From UBA10427 sp003500135 (GTDB lineage: Bacteria; Bacteroidota; Bacteroidia; Cytophagales; Cyclobacteriaceae): 8,356 nt of DNA. The translations under genes and the position numbers were made by a program. The notes beneath the pieces are model-generated. The model searched no databases, was not told the origin of the DNA, and saw only the letters and a list, made by a program, of their open reading frames with translations. Every line of letters starts with the position of its first letter. Positions within the stretch are counted from its first letter, which is position 1. Positions 6,296 through 8,356 of the stretch are shown piece after piece. The stretch covers positions 1 to 8,356 of the forward strand of contig CAWZYQ010000162.1 in NCBI GenBank assembly GCA_963966275.1, written 5' to 3'.

Positions 6296-7807
6296 TTTTC
6301 CATTATTTTTTATTAATTCCAATGTGTATTTCATCTGAGTGTCTCTATGAACTAAAAAATCATGGTACGTTTGAGAAAGTTCCAAATCGGGAATAATTCC
6401 CCTATTGTAAAACTGATTGTCTTTTTTTGGAACATCTTGCTCAATATTGTCAATGGAAAAGTAAGTGATGATTTTTGATTTGGGTAGAACATAACCAAAT
6501 GAAGTATGCCCATTATGTCCATAATAACCACCCATTGTTTCTTCTCCGATTACGGTACTGTTTTCATTTCCGGCAACCATTGCTGCAAATAAACTTCCTG
6601 CTGAAGCTACTGCGGGACTTATGAGAAGGTAAATGTTCCCAGTAAAGGCATTTTTATTGGGTTCCCTGATTTTCATTTCATTTTCTTCCTTGCTCATAAA
6701 ATATTTACCGCCCTTTTCTGTTGGAAATCTTTTTTGAAATTTTCGGTTGAATTTACCTACACCAAATGGCCTAAGGAATTTAGGCGCTGAAATATCATAG
6801 TGCTTTAAAAGAGGGATTTTGTTGAAACTGATCCACGCTTGTTTACTTTCTTGAAAATTTCTATCAGTTAGATACGAATAAGTAACAACATCATTCGGGT
6901 CGGTTCCACCACCACATTGTCGAATATCTACAATTAAATTTTTCAGCTTTTTAGATTTTATTTCTACAAAAGTACTGTCAAGGAAAGCAAGATAGGTTTT
7001 GTGTTCCTGGGTTGTTTCATTTCCCATTGCAAAAGTGTAAACACTTAAAATACCCGTTGAAGAATCTATTTGCTCGTATTTATATTTTTGATTTTCTTTT
7101 AACTTAGCATAATAAAACTGGTCGTAGGGTTTTGAGTATCTGCCATTGAAATGTTTATAGTAGTCTCTATAACTCACACTTTGCAAGACCTTCGATTCAA
7201 TTTCGCCAGAGTTCTTCCTTTTAAATAAAACATTAAAACTTTCTTGCTGCCCGAAATTGAGCCTGTAATACTTTGAGAAATGGGCTCTTATTCCTATTCT
7301 TTTTCCTGTAATATTTTGTCCATCTGTGGTGTAGTATTTATATAGATTATTAATTATTTCTGAAATTGGAATTTTGTTAATCGAGATAATTTCAGAACCA
7401 AGAGGTATTTCACCATTTTCGTAATTGACAAGCCAGTTGCCATCTATCCATTTGATAGGATATGGAAAGTAACCTTCTTTTTCTTTTCTTAATCTATCTG
7501 AGTATTTTTTGGGTAAACTTGTGCTATTATGGAGGCTTCCCTCATAATCAGTCAGTTGACAAATAATGTTGTAAAAATCGAGATAAGTTGATGATTTTTC
7601 AATTTGTTGGTCAGCCCAATTATAGATGCTGTCTATTTGTTTCTTTGTTCGGTATTTGTAAAGCCCTGAATTTGCTTTTATTCTTATTTCTTTAAAAACT
7701 TCAAGATCCTTCTTCATTTTCTTTTGTGAAAAGGATTCATCTATGGATTGCGCGGAAATCCCAATTGAGAAGATTAAATAAAGAAAAGTAATTATTGTTT
7801 TTTTCAT
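6293..7807 (-). CDS. Secreted S41 family peptidase (C-terminal processing peptidase/tricorn-like)
   Basis: A 504-residue protein. MKKTIITFLYLIFSIGISAQ is a Sec signal peptide with likely cleavage after ISA (residue 19), so the enzyme is periplasmic or outside the cell. LTDYEGSLH (85-93) resembles the His-bearing N-terminal motif of tricorn-type members. A small PDZ-like stretch (about 115-150, GSEIISINKIPI) precedes LIVDIRQCGGG (291-301), the first core strand of the S41 fold. The nucleophile is Ser402 in ASAGSLFAA, aligning with Ser430 of E. coli Tsp (SASEIFAA). The Lys of Tsp, 25 residues later, is Gly427 here (GEETMGG), so a Ser-Lys dyad is absent and His93 is the candidate base. YNRGIIPDLEL (467-477) is the usual closing motif. 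The coding strand is much richer in A+T than the FAD/ThDP operon. The ATG at 7807 follows a leader with a strong hairpin. It is bounded by inverted repeats and has no operon partner in close spacing. The natural substrate is unknown. Confidence 0.9.
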   Translation of the reverse strand: MKKTIITFLYLIFSIGISAQSIDESFSQKKMKKDLEVFKEIRIKANSGLYKYRTKKQIDSIYNWADQQIEKSSTYLDFYNIICQLTDYEGSLHNSTSLPKKYSDRLRKEKEGYFPYPIKWIDGNWLVNYENGEIPLGSEIISINKIPISEIINNLYKYYTTDGQNITGKRIGIRAHFSKYYRLNFGQQESFNVLFKRKNSGEIESKVLQSVSYRDYYKHFNGRYSKPYDQFYYAKLKENQKYKYEQIDSSTGILSVYTFAMGNETTQEHKTYLAFLDSTFVEIKSKKLKNLIVDIRQCGGGTDPNDVVTYSYLTDRNFQESKQAWISFNKIPLLKHYDISAPKFLRPFGVGKFNRKFQKRFPTEKGGKYFMSKEENEMKIREPNKNAFTGNIYLLISPAVASAGSLFAAMVAGNENSTVIGEETMGGYYGHNGHTSFGYVLPKSKIITYFSIDNIEQDVPKKDNQFYNRGIIPDLELSQTYHDFLVHRDTQMKYTLELIKNNGK

Positions 7808-7823
7808 TTGATCGGATTCGTTC

Positions 7824-7837
7824 TAATGGTCGCCAAC
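7824..7837. repeat. Right copy of the inverted repeat flanking the S41 gene
   Basis: Plus strand TAATGGTCGCCAAC, the reverse complement of GTTGGCGACCATTA; 13 of 14 bases match the left copy at 6282-6295. It ends 16 bases before the S41 start codon and shares its CGCCAAC half with the hairpin at 7831-7872. Confidence 0.7.
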
Positions 7838-7872
7838 GACCCGGCTAGCCATCAGACCGGGTTTTGTTGGCG
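7831..7872. repeat. Strong two-part hairpin upstream of the S41 gene
   Basis: CGCCAAC (7831-7837) pairs with GTTGGCG (7866-7872), and inside it ACCCGG (7839-7844) pairs with CCGGGT (7857-7862), leaving a 12-base loop (CTAGCCATCAGA). The two stems are separated by one base on one side and three on the other. On the plus strand it is followed by TTTTCTTTTC, so it could end transcription entering in that direction. On the minus strand it forms the 5' leader of the S41 mRNA. Confidence 0.75.
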
Positions 7873-8129
7873 TTTTCTTTTCAATTTAACATTTTCGGGA
7901 CTTGGAGCAATGAGCATTCATGCTCGATTTTCCCGCCCGTTTGCGGATAGCTACTGTTTTGGGCAATGGTCATTCAATCCCGATTTGTATCAACGCCCAG
8001 TCAATTTAATCTACCACCTATGCCCAACATATGATAAAGCGAAAGATACCAATGCCGTTGATTTGCAATTGTCTTATTTGTACAATCTATCAGCCTAAAA
8101 TCTTTTAAGATGTTTATTCCGTTTTTCGT

Positions 8130-8303
8130 TTAACCAGCTTCATCGTGGGATTCTTTCTTAGAAAAGAAAATGATCCCAATAAGAGCAATTCCTGCAAAGA
8201 TTCCAAAAATATATTCTAAGAAGTCAGAACCTGTAAAGGCAAGAAAAACGCCTGAAAAAATACTAAGGATTCCAATAGCCAAGTAATTATTGAGTTTTCC
8301 AAT
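8130..8303 (-). CDS. Small two-helix membrane protein, start codon unclear
   Basis: The frame reads GKLNNYLAIGILSIFSGVFL, then AFTGSDFLEYIFGIFAGIAL, then IGIIFFSKKESHDEAG and a TAA. It has two clear hydrophobic helices (about residues 7-24 and 31-47), a short acidic turn (SDFLE) between them, and a charged tail starting KKE, which by the positive-inside rule would put the tail in the cytoplasm. A TAA at 8306-8304 lies in frame directly before ATT-GGA-AAA. The natural start looks like Met-Gly-Lys, but the codon is ATT, so either this rare start is used, translation begins at the TTG at 8282 (50 residues), or a point change has silenced the gene. No family is recognised. The composition is AT-rich like the S41 gene, and it probably belongs to the same acquired block. 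Confidence 0.5.
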   Translation of the reverse strand: MGKLNNYLAIGILSIFSGVFLAFTGSDFLEYIFGIFAGIALIGIIFFSKKESHDEAG

Positions 8304-8325
8304 TTATTAACTTAGGCACTTTGTA

Positions 8326-8344
8326 AATATGGCTAATATGGCTA
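8326..8344. repeat. Short 9-bp tandem repeat
   Basis: AATATGGCT occurs twice in tandem, just upstream of the small membrane protein. It may be chance in AT-rich DNA or a regulatory direct repeat; nothing else supports a function. Confidence 0.35.
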
Positions 8345-8356
8345 AATGTAGTAAAT

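Larger units (their letters stand above)
7824..8100. other. Noncoding element between two accessory genes, candidate cassette recombination site or leader
   Basis: About 275 bases with no convincing protein (the plus-strand frame at 7808-8098 lacks any domain-like pattern). Landmarks from left to right: the 14-bp border repeat, the long hairpin at 7831-7872, a second hairpin GAGCA-TTCA-TGCTC (7912-7925), GCCCAAC at 8022-8028, and TTGTACAAT at 8078-8086. On the minus strand TTG (8068-8066) and TATCTTTC (8048-8041), 17 bases apart, come close to a Bacteroidota promoter and could start a transcript toward the S41 gene with a leader of over 200 bases. The element lies between the stop of the small membrane protein gene (8130) and the S41 start, which is where a cassette attachment site would be expected. 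Confidence 0.4.

Noticed and set aside
6076..6303. A 75-residue minus-strand frame over the transposase remnant
   Set aside because: Antisense to a recognisable, degraded transposase segment, with no protein-like features of its own.
7831..7872. A classical integron attC site
   Set aside because: The stem boxes CGCCAAC and GTTGGCG do not match RYYYAAC/GTTRRRY, and the fold lacks the usual extrahelical bases; only the general layout is similar.
7808..8098. A 96-residue plus-strand frame through the noncoding element
   Set aside because: No family pattern or signal, it crosses two hairpins, and its start abuts the S41 start on the other strand; a chance open frame.
1..8356. tRNA, rRNA or CRISPR array
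   Set aside because: No cloverleaf with a T-loop GTTCRA, no rRNA-like sequence, and no regularly spaced repeats were seen.

Overview
The window comes from a member of the phylum Bacteroidota. It carries the remains of a type IX secretion (T9SS) C-terminal sorting domain, lipoproteins with short lipobox signals, an S41 peptidase of the kind common in this phylum, and no strong Shine-Dalgarno sequences before its genes. The order cannot be fixed from sequence alone; a Cytophagales or Chitinophagales/Sphingobacteriales relative is plausible. Every apparently functional gene lies on the minus strand.

From right to left, which is the direction of transcription, the layout is as follows. (a) 8130-8303: a tiny two-helix membrane protein without a normal start codon. 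(b) 7824-8100: a noncoding element ending in a strong GC-rich hairpin. (c) 6293-7807: an intact, AT-rich secreted S41 peptidase gene bounded on both sides by an imperfect 14-bp inverted repeat. (d) 5961-6244: the eroded middle of an IS5/DUF772-type transposase gene on the plus strand. (e) 5630-5960: noncoding DNA with several inverted repeats. (f) 5258-5619: an orphan T9SS sorting domain, frameshifted and lacking its enzyme. (g) 4473-5220: a signal peptide followed by only the C-terminal part of a six-hairpin glycosidase or debranching-type enzyme. (h) 4411-1046: an intact two-gene operon with a 12-bp gap, encoding a COG3573-type FAD-binding dehydrogenase and a thiamine-diphosphate (ThDP) enzyme of the acetolactate synthase/benzoylformate decarboxylase superfamily. 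(i) 926-49: a lipoprotein beta-helix gene broken by three frameshifts and two stops.

The window therefore mixes one intact metabolic operon with a graveyard of secreted or surface carbohydrate-type proteins, and a separately acquired AT-rich block on the right. The FAD and ThDP proteins probably act in one pathway (oxidation of a substrate plus decarboxylation or carboligation of a 2-keto acid), but the substrate cannot be read from the sequence. The most unusual structure is the S41 unit. Its two borders carry GTTGGC(A/G)ACCATTA in opposite orientation, a hairpin made of the same GCCAAC/GTTGGC words sits against one border, and TTGTACAAT recurs in the same orientation near the inner end of each flank. 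This layout resembles a gene-cassette system with folded recombination sites, although the boxes do not match the classical integron attC consensus.
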